Notes: a model not told the origin generated them from the sequence alone. A stretch of DNA of 64,000 nt from Myrica gale (GCA_963930655.1 OZ005621.1:19517001-19581000), one strand, 5' to 3'. Positions 46,313-58,492 are shown, counted from the first letter of the stretch. Made by a program: numbers and translations.

Positions 46313-49300
46313 ATGGCACCGAAAGCAACCAAACAGGAGTTTCTGAGAGTTTTGCTCGACCCTTGTTGGATAGGTGTGCGTTTGCTTCTTCTGTTGGTTT
46401 TGTTAGTAACAGATACTTCCGGTTCAAACAGCTCAAGCATCGTCACCACTCTACCTGGTTATTCCGGAGAGCTACCTTTCTCGCTAGAAACTGGGTGACT
46501 AACTGATAACTTCACAATGTATTATAGGCCGCTCTACCCATTTCTCTCTGGAAATGCTAACAGCGCCTGTATTCCATTTGGTTCTTGTTGCGTTTAGGTA
46601 CATCGGTGTTGGGGATAACGAGACTGTGCAGCTATTCTACTATTTTGTGGAGTCCCAGAGGAGCGCTTCGCGAGACCCTCTGGTGTTTTGGATCACTGGA
46701 GGCCCCGGTTGCTCTAGTCTCGCCGGCTTTTTCTTTGAGAGTGGTACGTGTTTTCTTCCTTTTTTTTTTCTTTCTAAATAGGATTGTACATTGCGTTTTT
46801 TGGTTTTTTACATTTGGGTTGGAATGTTTGGTTACTGAGAAAGAAGTAAAGAATATGTTCTTCCATCTTCAGAGATGTTCAGTAAGTGTCCGGGCCTCTT
46901 AAAAAGTCTAATCATGCCTTCTTAGCCCACGCCACACTCAGCCTCTCATTTTGGGCCCCATCTCCATGCAACATTTCATAGCCCAAACCATACCCTGAAC
47001 AATTTTGTTCTGCAGGTCCTTTGACCTTCACACTTGGAGATTACAATGGAAGCCTACCAACACTTCAGGATAATCAATGGGCATGGACGAAGGTGCGGTG
47101 AATCAAATTGCACTAGTTTCGATCTTTTCGCACATTTTCGTGCCAACCCGACTGTGATAACTTTTATTTCTTTGGTCATCTTGATGAAATATGCTTATGG
47201 TTTTCTCAGGGCCTAAACATCATATATATGGATGGACCCGTCGGTACTGGATTCTCTTATTCGGAAAGCTTAGATGGATACATTATGGACGACTATAAAT
47301 TTACGGCGCAAGCCTATGAATTTCTACAAAAGGTGTGTTAAGAGAAAGCGAACATAAAAAAAAAGGAAGAAGAGAATTATAATATTACTTTGTAAAAACC
47401 AGGTTTCTGTACTTTTGGGTTCGATTAAGATGCTTACATATAGTTATCTAATTCTAAGTTGCTATGCAGTGGTTGGAAATCCACCCTCAATTCTTGAAAA
47501 ATCAAGTGTATGTGGGTGGTGACTCGTATTCTGGCATACCAATCCCAATGATTGTGCAGCAGATTGTACTAGGTAAGTTATGTTAATGAGAACAGACACT
47601 TACCTAAACTTATGTCTTTTCTTGCCAAAGCTTTTTTTCTCCTTTCAGTTATCGCTTGATTCAAACTAATTAAGCAACCCTGGTAGACATAAAAAGCTGT
47701 TCTGGATTAAAATGGAACAGCTAGAGGTTGTTCAAAACTGTAGATCTAACATGGGCATTGTGTTTGATCATCCTGTTGTAGGTAATGAGGCTGGAAGCGT
47801 GCCGATGATTAATCTAAAGGTACATGCTCATGATCTAACTATCTTCTCTAATGATATAAGAAATGAACGTAAGATGTTTCTTCTAGATTAATTACAGTAA
47901 TCGCTAGCCTTTTAGACTTCATCTATGATTCTGAATCGTAAGTGCTTGTTTTTCTTACATATTTGTAAAATTATTATCAGGGATATGTGCTTGGGAACCC
48001 AGTCACAGATTCATTCACTGACATGAATGCTAGAGTCACTTATGCTCAACGGCTCGCTCTCATATCAGATCAACTCTATCAGGTAAATGATTCCAGACAA
48101 ATAATCATGAACTTATGACAAGTATAATGCATTATAACTTTCTCCAATCAGACTCCAAGCAAAGGAGGATATTTCCTTGGAACTTGTTTATGTCATCAAA
48201 TAAATTATTGTACTAGGTTCAACACGATGCAAGATACATAATACACATCACATGACAGCCTTTCATACTTTATAAGGATATTTTAAGATACAGACATAGC
48301 CATTGGGTCTCTTGTTGGCATTTTTCATTATACTAATAACTGAGGCAGCATGTTTCACATACTCCTGCATGGTTCGAGCAGGATTCCACAGTTTACAAAC
48401 AAGAGTAGTGTTTTTCAGTTGTCCTTCCCTGTCATCCTTTTTAGGTTTATCAAGTCTTATAATCTTTACATATAAAACAAAACAAAAAATTCTTATAATC
48501 TTGGTTTGCCTTATCTCTAGGCATCTCTGCCACTTGAATGTGTTTAGTTCTAACTTCTATAATGTTACGTTTCATGCTTTCCAGTCGGCGAAAACAAGTT
48601 GCAACGGCAATTTCGTCAATGTAGATGCTAGCAATTATGAATGCACCTCAGACGTTGATGCTATCAGTGAGGTTAGAGGATCCACAAACAGCGTCTTTAG
48701 TTGAACCTGTTTCATTACCAAACTTCCACTGACACAGACATAGTAATCATTTGAACTTGCAGCTGACAAACGACATAAATTTGGTACACATTTTGGAACC
48801 CTACTGCAGTAATGCAATGCCCGAGCCAACAGAAGATGTAGAGTCGGTCCGTAGATTTCTCTCAGAGAAGTCTAGTCCTACTACACATTGGTGTCGGGTA
48901 AACCTCACCCCCTCTCTTTCTAAGTGCATGCGTGTGGACATGCCAAGATATCTGATCTAATTTTCAACTAGTTCAACCGATTAACACATTGCTCAACTCC
49001 TACCAGAGTTATAATCATATGCTCTGCTACATCTGGGCAAACAACAAAGGTGTCCAAGAAGCTCTTGGGGTCCGAGAGGTATGTGCAGTGTATTATATGT
49101 CATAGTATCCAACAGTCACCACCTATACTCACTAGAAGTTTCTTGTGTGATGTCAACCAGGGGACAAAAACTTTTTGGCAATACTGCAATACCACCTTAG
49201 CTTATACCAAGGCTGTCACCAATGTTGTCGGTTATCACCGGAATCTAACAAATGCTGACCTACGACTTCTGATATACAGGTAAAAGTTAGCAAGATACTA

Positions 49301-50319
49301 CTAACTTTTATCGTACTGCCATTTCACTTTATCAATCCCAGTTCCTAATTTAAAACGATGCATGTGAACTATACGATTATAAGAAGAATCAGCAAAACGT
49401 TTTGGCTTTCTATGATAAAGTTCTTGAACTTGAAATTCCTTCCTTGTTTTGCCTAAACCTCTTCTTTCATCAATCGTGTATGGCCCTTTAAGCAAATCTT
49501 TCCCTGCAAATCAAGGACCATTTTCTTTCTTTCATGTTTTTTTTTTTTTGCCACAAATAGCATCAAGGGTTTGGGGCTGTAAAATCCTGCCTTTTTCTTC
49601 ATTAGTCACTGGCTAAAATATGGTCATGTAGGTAATGCCTAATCTTTGGACCCTAGATTTAGTTCTGTCTCAACTTCTTATATAGGACCCTAGTCTTTAT
49701 TCTAGTTTGTTTATCTGTGCTAAGGAAATTTGACTAATTCACTAGCCTTTAGTACATCAATAGCAGTGCAAGCAAATCTAAGTTTGTAACATTATGGGCT
49801 AATACAATTTTTGGATTCCAACAGTGGCGATCATGACATGTCCATTCCACACATTGGCACACAACAATGGATTAGTTCTCTTGGTTTGACTACGGATGAA
49901 AGCTGGAGAGTATGGTCTACTGGCGGTCAAACTGCAGGGTGCGTTACAGCTTTCTAATCCCTTGCAATCCCACAACACCCCCCCCCCTCCCCCCACGCCA
50001 GTAAAAAAAAAGCTCTCTCTCCCCCTATGGTCCAATCTTGAGATAACAGTACCCTGAAATATGTTCTCTTTCTCGTGAACTTGCAGGTACACAAAGAAGT
50101 TGATCAATGATTATTTCACTTTGACATTTGTGACTGTAAAGGCAAGAACAATCGTCACTCAATTCCTTGATCTAAATATTGTTTTCGAGTAGAGGCCTAA
50201 ACAGAGTCTCATATGTTCTTTGTCCTTGTATACAGGGAGCAGGCCACTTTGCTGCAGAATACATGGTTAAGGAGTGTGCTGCAATGATTGATAGGTGGAT
50301 GGCTTATTTCCCTATTTAA
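46313..50319 (+). CDS. serine carboxypeptidase-like protein 2 (clade IA acyltransferase type), 478 aa
   Basis: Fourteen exons with the same phases as its tandem neighbour: 46313-46494, 46598-46743, 47016-47092, 47210-47332, 47470-47572, 47782-47819, 47981-48082, 48585-48671, 48763-48897, 49007-49078, 49161-49279, 49825-49938, 50087-50141, 50236-50319. They total 1437 nt without stops. Intron 13 starts with GC (AAAG|GCAAGA), a known minor donor class; the others are GT-AG. The N-terminus is longer, with a hydrophobic anchor ([12 protein letters not shown]). Catalytic residues: Ser195 in GGDSYSG, Asp in SGDHDMSIP (395-403), His455 in GAGH. The oxyanion motif ITGGPGCSS and [10 protein letters not shown] are canonical, unlike in the first gene. 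It probably encodes a vacuolar acyltransferase of specialised metabolism (for example phenolic or galloyl esters); the substrate is inferred from the clade only. Confidence 0.9.
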
Positions 50320-51246
50320 GTTCAACAGATTGAAACTTATTAGGTGATCTAATTTTGTGGATGGAAATTTTAGCATTTCAATAGTGATTCCAAAATAAAA
50401 GACACTCTGAAAAGTCTTGTTTCTTAACATACCTATCCCTCTCTCTAAATCGATCTTATGTATAAGGACAATTCCAAGTGTCATGCAATGATATCAACCC
50501 AGCTTAGGACTGAAACAACCATCCCAACACAAAAGTGTCTTTCTGGACACCTTGATGCCTAACATAAGAATGTAATGACTACATCCCCATTACAACCAAT
50601 AAGTGTAATCATAAAGATTCAAAATTTTCAAGATATATTTTTAATCTGAATATTGCAAAGGCCATGAGATGAATCTCATCCGCTCCCAAGCCAAAGCAAT
50701 TGCAATTATTGTAATGAACATGGATGCACTTCAACAAACTTTGGCTATATCGATACTTGTGCTAATGTAATCACTGGAACAGAATCTCTTTTGCCTTATT
50801 GTCATCCAGTTGTTGCAGAAAATAATGTCAAAACCAAGCAACATGTATTATTTACTAACAAAATTTCCTGGATTTTAGTGGACAGAATAAATTCCAACAT
50901 GATGCAAAATTCCCTCAAGGCACCCATTGTTAGCTAATTTCACCAATTCACAATAGGAATAAATACACCTAGTTGAGAAATTTGTTTTAGTTCATTAGAC
51001 ACAATCTAATCAATGAGGCGGAGCGCCTTTAATCTCCTAATAATTTAACACTACATATTCAATGGCAAGTTTCCAATCATATATACCATACTTCCTTACC
51101 ATAAGTTACGCATCACATGGAGTCGAATGTATAAATAACCATATAACTTATTAGCAATTCAACATTTCTGGAACTGCAAGCAAACATGGCAACAAATGTA
51201 ACCCACAATGGCCTGAGACCAATGAGCTGGAAAGAGACATATATCA
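50320..51246. other. spacer between SCPL 2 and F-box A (duplicated segment)
   Basis: No gene. Part of it (50490-50680) is repeated at 53050-53230: TAGGACTGAA.CAACCATCCC, then ACACC.TGATGCCTAAC. It therefore belongs to the local duplication unit. Confidence 0.65.
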
Positions 51247-52449
51247 TCAAACACAAGCCAAAGTCTCAACGTAAGGATACGCATCCAGCCATCCAAATTG
51301 CAACTTGTTCCTGTTCTCAAAGGGATACGGTCCTATCTCGCAAAGCTCCTTAACACTTCTATCTCTAAGATTATAGGATACGATCTTACCAGGTACGTGC
51401 AACAAGAGCTCTGCCTCCTCTTCCTTCCTAAGGACAAAAACTATAATGAACGCAAAGTAACATGAATCTCGCTGGTTGAGGAAGTTCCGGACCATCTCGG
51501 GGTACGAGACAACAATACCACCAAGATCGACATCGTACTTCACGAACCATCCAGCGTAGTCCCTCGCCATCTCAAGGACTTTGAATTGGGTAGTGCGAGC
51601 ACCATAAATTTCGATAAGATGCAAATGACCACCGGACTCATCGAAATATCTGAACCTCCTCGTGCCCTGGGCTTCAGAGCGGGGAGAACTCGGCATTGTG
51701 CCTAAAACCTCCTTGTCGATATTGAAGTACATTGCAGCTCCAGAAGGACTAAGCCAGTGAACCGCCCCGTTCCAACACACGCCTTGGTGGAACACCATGT
51801 CATATGGCCCGACGAACGGAGAACCCGAAGCTCTCCAAGCACGAGTCTCGGAAGAGTATACCTCGATTTGGTAGTTGTACGGCGGCACAGCAGTGCTTCG
51901 GACGCAGACCACCTGGTAATACGGAGATTTTGAAGGCTCAAAAGCCAACGTAAGACCAGATATCGGATAGGCCCAGTCGGTGTCGGGGAAAGGAAGCTTT
52001 GAGAAATGCTTCGTTGTCGGATTACAAACGTAGTAACAGTGGGTTTTGTCTCCCGATTTCTTTTCGAGGCTACGGCACAGGAACAACCCATTGCGAGACT
52101 GGAGGATCTTGACACCCGAAGGAGAAGGAAAATGGCTGCTGTCGTCGGAGATATAATCGAGGGATTTAAAGGGAGGGCTAGAATGTGTTCCATCAATAGG
52201 GAGGAACTGGTAATGCGATGGGATACTTCTGCAGAGTAAGATACCAGAGAGAGATGAAAAATGGTGGAGGTGGTGGTGTTGATGGCGGCGAGAAAAGTAA
52301 GGGTCGGAGATTAGAGAGAGCCAACGTCTGGACATGCATTTGAAGCGGAGAAGAGGCTTCACTGGGACGCGGATGAGGATCTCCATCAAGACGTCATCGT
52401 TTTCAGCGATCTTCTCGGCTGCTGCGTCGGTTCGGTTAGTACTCGGCAT
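51247..52449 (-). CDS. F-box protein A with F-box-associated domain, 400 aa
   Basis: Single exon, minus strand. ATG 52449 (MPSTNRTDAAAEKIAENDD) is chosen over the in-frame upstream ATG at 52539 because it gives the usual short lead to the F-box. F-box: DVLMEILIRVPVKPLLRFKC, then MSRRWLSLISDPYFSRRHQ (about residues 19-60). The associated domain carries SRNGLFLCRSLEKKSGDK, YYVCNPTTKHFSKLPFPDT, VCWNGAVHWLSPSGA and VPGKIVSYNLRDRSVKELCE. It is expected to act as a substrate adaptor of an SCF ubiquitin ligase. It is convergent with SCPL 2, 928 bp apart. The paralogue at 53.7-54.9 kb is broken, so this is the working copy of the pair. Confidence 0.88.
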   Translation of the reverse strand: MPSTNRTDAAAEKIAENDDVLMEILIRVPVKPLLRFKCMSRRWLSLISDPYFSRRHQHHHLHHFSSLSGILLCRSIPSHYQFLPIDGTHSSPPFKSLDYISDDSSHFPSPSGVKILQSRNGLFLCRSLEKKSGDKTHCYYVCNPTTKHFSKLPFPDTDWAYPISGLTLAFEPSKSPYYQVVCVRSTAVPPYNYQIEVYSSETRAWRASGSPFVGPYDMVFHQGVCWNGAVHWLSPSGAAMYFNIDKEVLGTMPSSPRSEAQGTRRFRYFDESGGHLHLIEIYGARTTQFKVLEMARDYAGWFVKYDVDLGGIVVSYPEMVRNFLNQRDSCYFAFIIVFVLRKEEEAELLLHVPGKIVSYNLRDRSVKELCEIGPYPFENRNKLQFGWLDAYPYVETLACV

Positions 52450-52940
52450 TCTTTGAAAGTTTGAAGGAAGGTGGCAGAAACTCCCCAAAGCGAGCCCTCC
52501 TCGACAGAGAGAAGAAGAGTAAAGAGCATATAACGGCAAAATACTACTTAGATTTAATAGTATTTTAATTAAATACTATTAAAATATCTAAAGCGGCTGC
52601 GGAATGGAGAATACTTTTAGATTATTAATTTCTTGGGAATATAAACAGTTCGTGATATCAAAAGCAAAGTAGTTAGCAGATGCAATATAGAGATCTGTCT
52701 CTTCTCTTTCATTTTTTTTTATATCTATGAAAGTCCAAACGAAAATTTGTACTCACAGAAACAGAGGAGATCAAGTAGGTATTCTAGCATATCATTGTTT
52801 TCCGTAATTCCTGTACGAATGAATGGTTTGTCGAAACCATTACTGAAGAAAGAGCATCAGAATCACCTGTTCTTTCTCGGTTTTAAAAATCATGCAAATT
52901 TTCTTATGTTTATGTATCAAAACAGGGTTTCCTGGTACAG

Positions 52941-53010
52941 GGAAAAAAAAAAAGCAGGCCACTTTGCTGCAGAATACATGGTCAAGAAGGGTGCTGCATA
53001 GGTGGATGAA
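52941..53010 (+). pseudogene. duplicated last exon of an SCPL gene (remnant)
   Basis: After a GTACAG acceptor the sequence matches exon 14 of SCPL 2: GCAGGCCACTTTGCTGCAG, and ATACATGGT.AAG. It has an inserted A run and lacks 9 bp (ATGATTGAT) before TAGGTGGATG. It marks the left edge of a tandem duplication that also carried the F-box gene. Confidence 0.85.
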
Positions 53011-53710
53011 AAGTTTCTCTCTCAACTCACTCAACATCTCTATCTCAATCAAACCAGTTTAGGACTGAAGCAACCATCCCGACAGAAAAATATCTTTCTC
53101 GACACCCTGATGCCTAACAAAAATCATCGTGACTACTTCCTGTTACAGTCACCAATAAAGGGTAACCATGAAGATTTGTAAGATTTAGGTTTAGATTTAA
53201 CCTGGATATAGCAAGGCCATAAAATTGAATACCTGCTTGCAAGTCAAATCAGTTTTTAACTCTAAAAATGAACAAGATATCTTCGGCTTTTTGGTCATAG
53301 ATTGTCTTCGAAACTAATGTCAGGTCAGAACGTGGCAAAAATAGTCATTTTTCAATAACAAATCCATGGAACTAGTCTACTGAGCAAATCCAACACGAAG
53401 CAAATACCCATTGCTAACTAGTGTTCTCCAATTCAAATTAGAAAAGAAGACAAGATAGACAATCTAAAGGATTAGGCACAAAGCTTTATAATCTCTCTGT
53501 TTTTTTATACTACACATACACCCATGACCCAACTTTCAATGCATATAAGAAATTTCATTACCAGAGCTTACACATTTACATGGGGTTGAATTTACCAATA
53601 ACCATAACTCGGCAATTCAACAACTTCAGGGACTGCAAGCAAACATGGAAATTATGAACAATGGCTTCCAATAGAGGATGGTACCAGTATATGTATAATA
53701 CACAAAACAT

Positions 53711-54896
53711 CAAACACAAGCCAGTCTCCATATATGGATAGGCATCCAGCCATCCAAATTGCAACGAGCTCCTAGTCGCATTGGGATTGGATCTTAAATC
53801 GCAAAGCTGCTTAAAACTCTTATCTCTTAGATTATACGATACGATCTTACCAGGTAGGTGCAACAGGAGCTCTGCCTCCTCACCCTTCCTAGGACGGAAA
53901 TTATAGCGAAAGCAAAGTAGCATGAATCGCGTGGGTCGAGGAAGTCCCGAATCATTTCAGGATACGAAGCAACAATACAGCGAATATCGGCCTCATACTT
54001 CACGAACCATCCTGAGTAGTTGGTCGCCATCTCAAAGACTTTGAATTGGGTAGTGCGAGCACCATAGACTTCGATAAGATGCAAACGGCCACCGGACTCT
54101 CCGAAATATCTGAACCTCCTCGTGCCCCTGGCTTCCGGACCCGGAGGACTCGACATTGTTCCGAGAACTTCCTTGCCAATATAAAAGTACCTTGCAGCCC
54201 CTGAAGGACTAAGCCAATGAACCGCCCCGTTCCAAAATACGCCGTAGTCGAATACCATGTCATACGGCGCGACGAACGGAGAGCCACAAGGCCTCCAAGC
54301 TCGAGTCTCGGACGAGTATATCTCGATTTGGTAGAAGTACAATGAAACGGCAGTGCTCCGAACGCAAACCACTTGGTAGTACGGCGATTTGGAAGGTTCG
54401 TACGCCAGAGAAAGACCGAATATCGTACTGGGTCCGTCGGTGTCTAGGCAAGGAAGCTGCGAGAATTGCTTAGTCGTCGACAAACGTAGTAAGAATGCCT
54501 TTGGTCTGCGGGTTTCTTGTCGAGGCTACGGCACAGGAACAATCCATTGCAAGACTGTAAGATCTTGGCACCTGAAGGAGAGGGAAAGAAGCCGCTGTTG
54601 TCAGAGATGAAATCGAGGGGCCTCAAGGGAGGTGTAGAATGAGTCCCATCAAGAGGGACGAACTGGAAATGTGATGGGATTCTTCTGCGAAGGAAGATGC
54701 CGGAGATAGAGGTGCGGTGGTGGTGGTGCTGTTTATGGCGGCGACAGAAGTGAGGGTCAGAGATAAGGGAGAGCCAACGCCTGGACACGCATTTGAAGCA
54801 GAGAAGAGGCTTTGCCGGCACATAGATGAGGATCTCCGCCAAGATATCGTCGTTGTGTGCAATAATCTCCGCCGCTGCGTTGGTTCTACTCAGCAT
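53711..54896 (-). pseudogene. F-box protein B, frameshifted paralogue of F-box A
   Basis: Closely similar to F-box A along its length (DILAEILIYVPAKPLLCFKC, RRWLSLISDPHF; later VHWLSPSGAARYF and GARTTQFKVFEMA; then LPGKIVSYNLRDKSFKQLCD). Compared with A it has a 4 bp deletion after YYVC (~54480), a 1 bp deletion at SVLGR/RKGEE (~53900), and a 2 bp deletion just before the normal stop (~53725). These scatter the protein over three frames. It is a decaying pseudogene from the local duplication; an unspliced product would be truncated after the F-box and early associated region. Confidence 0.88.
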
Positions 54897-55157
54897 TATT
54901 GGATGGTGGCAGGAATTTCACTCACACCTCCGAGTCGTACTGGACAGAGAGATGCAGAGAAAAAGAGTAAAGAGCCTTTCTGGGAAATTCCTATTTACAA
55001 TTTTTTAATAACAACTTTGAGAGTATTTTAACATTTTGCCTTACGTAAATTTGTAGACTAAAATAATGATAATACTCTTAACTTATTTTATATATATCGA
55101 AGATATTATGGTTAATTTATTAAAGATATTATTATCATATGAAGAGTGCAATGTGTC

Positions 55158-55697
55158 TAGGAGTGTTCATTTGTACCGGCGATTACCGTTTTAACCGCTA
55201 CCACTACCGGTAAGGACGGTTATTGTGCCTTAGCGGTGCGGTGACCTCTAGTTGAGACTTGAGATGATTATTGATTATGTGACATACTTTTATTGGGCTT
55301 TTGTTGGAATATGTTAGTTGGTTTATGTCACATTGTTTGACACTTTTATTAGAATTTAGTCTTTATGTTTGAATATAATATTATGTTATACTTTTGGACA
55401 ACTTTATATTTTTTATGATTATGATATTATATTTGAATATGTTATGATAGTTGTCCATTTGTTATGATTATTGATTATGATATTATGTTGGAAATTTAAA
55501 CAACCTAAAACAGTGAAAAAAATGAAAAAAACTCAAGGAAAAAGCTTGTTTTTTTTGCATAACGGTTATACGGTTTAAGCGGTTATTGTATAACCGTTAC
55601 CGTTAATACTGTCACCGGCAGTGGCGATTATTGTGCCTTAACGATGCGGTGACGGTTTTTGCCAAACCGTCACCTACACTACCGTTAACCACCCCTA
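55158..55697. mobile_element. non-autonomous hAT element (MITE) with perfect 8 bp TSD
   Basis: Ends TAGGAGTG and CACCCCTA are inverted (one mismatch). AATGTGTC flanks both sides (55150-55157 and 55698-55705). The 540 bp interior has TACCGG/CCGGTA-rich subterminal regions and no coding signal. Confidence 0.9.
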
Positions 55698-55705
55698 AAT
55701 GTGTC

Positions 55706-56311
55706 TTATAATATTAGTAGTTGGAGGGTATATTATGTAAAAGTTGATAGTTTATAGAACAAAGTGTCTTTGAGAGTGCAATGTCTTAATGATATTAGTT
55801 TGAGGTGCAATGTGTCACTACACCAATAATTTGTGGGTAGAAAATGTATTTTCCCGGAAAATTAATTGTGCCTTCACGTTTCAATTTGATACCTTTTAAG
55901 TTATAAAAAAAACTTAATTATTGTCTTGTCTCATTAGACTGTTATGCCAGACCAATAAAAAAGTTTAATTGCCTTCCTGTTTAATTCGATCGTTAAATGT
56001 ACTTCCCAACTAAAATTAGTAATTGAAAATTTTAAATAATTAAAAAGCAATTAAAAATTTAAAATATTATTTTATTGAACCTTAAGACAAGATATTATGA
56101 AGTTATACAAAAAATTATTCCTTCGACACGGAAATAATTTGAGGTATCTGAGAATTCTTTTAAAAATAAAAATACCGTCTTATAATATATATATGAATTA
56201 TTGGTAACAGAACTCAGAATAAATTAATTCCAACAATCATTGAGCTTAAGAAAACATATGATCACAGCCCACGCAAAGTGAAGGGAGTGGCCGGCTTTGA
56301 ATGGGTCACAT
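55706..56311. other. AT-rich spacer, no supported gene
   Basis: No open frame or repeat of note. Confidence 0.45.
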
Positions 56312-56510
56312 TCTACGTTTGCGTCCTAAAATTTTACACACTCTAAAATTTTAACACAATAAAAAATTACAATATAATCTCTCTCTCCCCCATCAAATCA
56401 CTACTATTCACTATAAAAAATATAAAAAATTACCTCTCTCTTCACTTTTTCACTAAACCCAATGCCTAAAATTTTAACAACACTAAAATTTTACAACACA
56501 AACACACGTA
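56312..56510. mobile_element. Tourist-like MITE, family A copy 5
   Basis: The body is nearly the same as 29871-30052, with ends TACGTTTGCG and CACAAACACACGTA. An extra ~15 bp duplication sits near the left end. The TSD is unclear. Confidence 0.75.
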
Positions 56511-56819
56511 CATTAATTATTGAATTGAAAGAGTTTCTTTCCCATTACAGAATTGTTTTTGTTTTCTTTTTCTTTTTCCTCCCAGGTTGGAATGTGAAAT
56601 TCGGAAGAAACCTTGTACGGCCTGCAGAATCAGGGAGATCAAGTAATCTAACTTCTTAATTTCTCTGTAGATTCGGTTTGAAAGTTGCAGGAAAGCTCTT
56701 CAATGGGGGGTGATCTATGGAGAGGATAAACTATGGTCCTGCAAATTTTCATCTGCTGCGATTATGTTAGAAGGGCATGAAGGATCTATAACATACGGCT
56801 TTCAAACTACCTCCTTGGT

Positions 56820-57232
56820 CAAATAGAATATGAAAAATGAAAATTAAGGGTATTCATTTTGTAAAGATTTTTAAGATTTTGATAGAATTGTGAATATTTA
56901 TGTATATTAGAGTTTTATAAATTTTTGTGTAAAAGTTAAAAAGTTTTAAAGATATTTAATTTTTATTAGAATTTGTAAAAAATTATAGAAAGAGATGAAT
57001 TGATATAATTGTTTAATAAAAAAGTATTGGAGTTAGGTGGAAAAATATATAAATATAATATTTGTTATCATTTTTTTTAAAGGTATTGGAATTTGTGTGA
57101 AAAGTTATTGGAGATTGTGTAAAAATTATTGATATTTGTATATGAATTTTTGAGATTTTGGATGTTCCTTTTTATACATTTTATTGAATCTTATTGTATT
57201 CTATAATATTTTTATAAACGAACATGTCCTAA
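56820..57232. mobile_element. MITE-like AT-rich repeat, family B copy
   Basis: The right end AAACGAACATGTCC is the family terminus. The body matches 16600-16910 in many phrases. The left terminus is unclear. Confidence 0.6.
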
Positions 57233-57580
57233 GAAATCTTCACTTCTAGTCGCATCTCAATGTCATTTACCCGTCTAAAATATAGATTTCATCATATATA
57301 ACACAAATGTTTGTCATTTCGTAAGATCCTACAATTGAAATGTACATAAAATAGGCTATGTGACACAAATTTGACTGTCGAAATATCCAATGACAGAACA
57401 AACGTTTGATGAATTTTTGTAGTTTGAGATTCAATGTAACAAAAATGGTAACTTGAGAATTACAAATGACATTGAACCCATAAATTAGAGGCGAAAAGTG
57501 ATATTTTCCTTGAAAACTTCGCCTCATAACTTTTGAGACCATAACATTCAGCATGTATGTGCCAAAGTTTAAAGCATATA

Positions 57581-58492
57581 TGTTAGTGTTTTAATGTTAG
57601 CATAACTCTTTATCAAAATTTAAATTCAAATTGAGTTGTATTTTAAATTTGGTAAAAGTGTTCAAGCGATTAAGAAGTCTTTTAAAGTTTGAAAGGATAA
57701 TATGTCATCAAGATGAAGAGCTAAAAACAAGGAGCTGGTGATGCAAAGTCTCTAAACTATTTCAAAATTTGGATTTTGAAATATTTCTTTCATTTTAAAA
57801 TTCTTTTTGAAATAAATCTCAACCAAGTCTATAAATATATAGAGAGATCGACCAAGAAAATTGTAGGAGGTCATTCAAGCTTATTCAAATCCAAGCCTCC
57901 TCCATAGATAGAGATAATCCTTTAGATATCTCTGCTCATAAACAGTTCAGATTTTCTCCAATTATCTAGATTCAATCACCATTGAAACCAATCTTCATGT
58001 GGGAGTTTGGCTACAGGAGTTCTCGGTGTTGAAGAACAAGGACGTTCATGAAGAGTTCATAAGAAGAACCTCAAAGAGCTGATGGTTAACCCTATAAAGC
58101 GGGTCTAGGTTGGATTACTTAGATTATTACATTGGGTAGTCAGAGTCAAGAAACTAGATGTTGCTCGTGTCTGAATCATTGTTGTAAGGTTTTACTTCTT
58201 AGTGAATTTTTGGTGGCAGCTACCTCGAAGTGGTTTTTTTTAAGGTAAGTTCAAAGGTTTTCCACTTCGTCAACAAAGTCTTTGTTTCTTGTGTAATTGA
58301 TATTTATTTTATTATTCTGTTGCATATACATTTTGTTTATTGATTATTCAGATCTAGACTCACTAATTTTAAGACTTGTTCTAAAATTGTTATTGAATTT
58401 TTAAATAGTGGAGAAACACTTATTCTACTATTAATAGGGTCTAATAACTACCTATAGGATATACTATCTCCAGAATCCTCATTCCCCTAACA
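57581..58492 (+). repeat. probable solo LTR of a Ty1/copia element
   Basis: Starts TGTTAGTGTTTTAATG and ends CCCCTAACA, so the 6 bp ends TGTTAG/CTAACA are inverted, as in LTRs. It contains AAGTGGTTTTTTTTAAGGT and CTTTGTTTCTTGTGTAATTG, which resemble R/U5 regions of copia LTRs. No PBS or coding region follows. The 5 bp flanks (ATATA and TAAAT) do not match, so the solo-LTR reading is likely but not proven. A second copy of its start is at 63574. Confidence 0.65.

Noticed and set aside
49979..49995. C-rich run in SCPL 2 intron 12 as a possible structural motif
   Set aside because: A simple homopolymer near the intron start, with no repeat pattern.
51702..52239. Alternative frames over F-box A
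   Set aside because: Shadow frames with no motifs; the 400 aa frame carries all conserved features.
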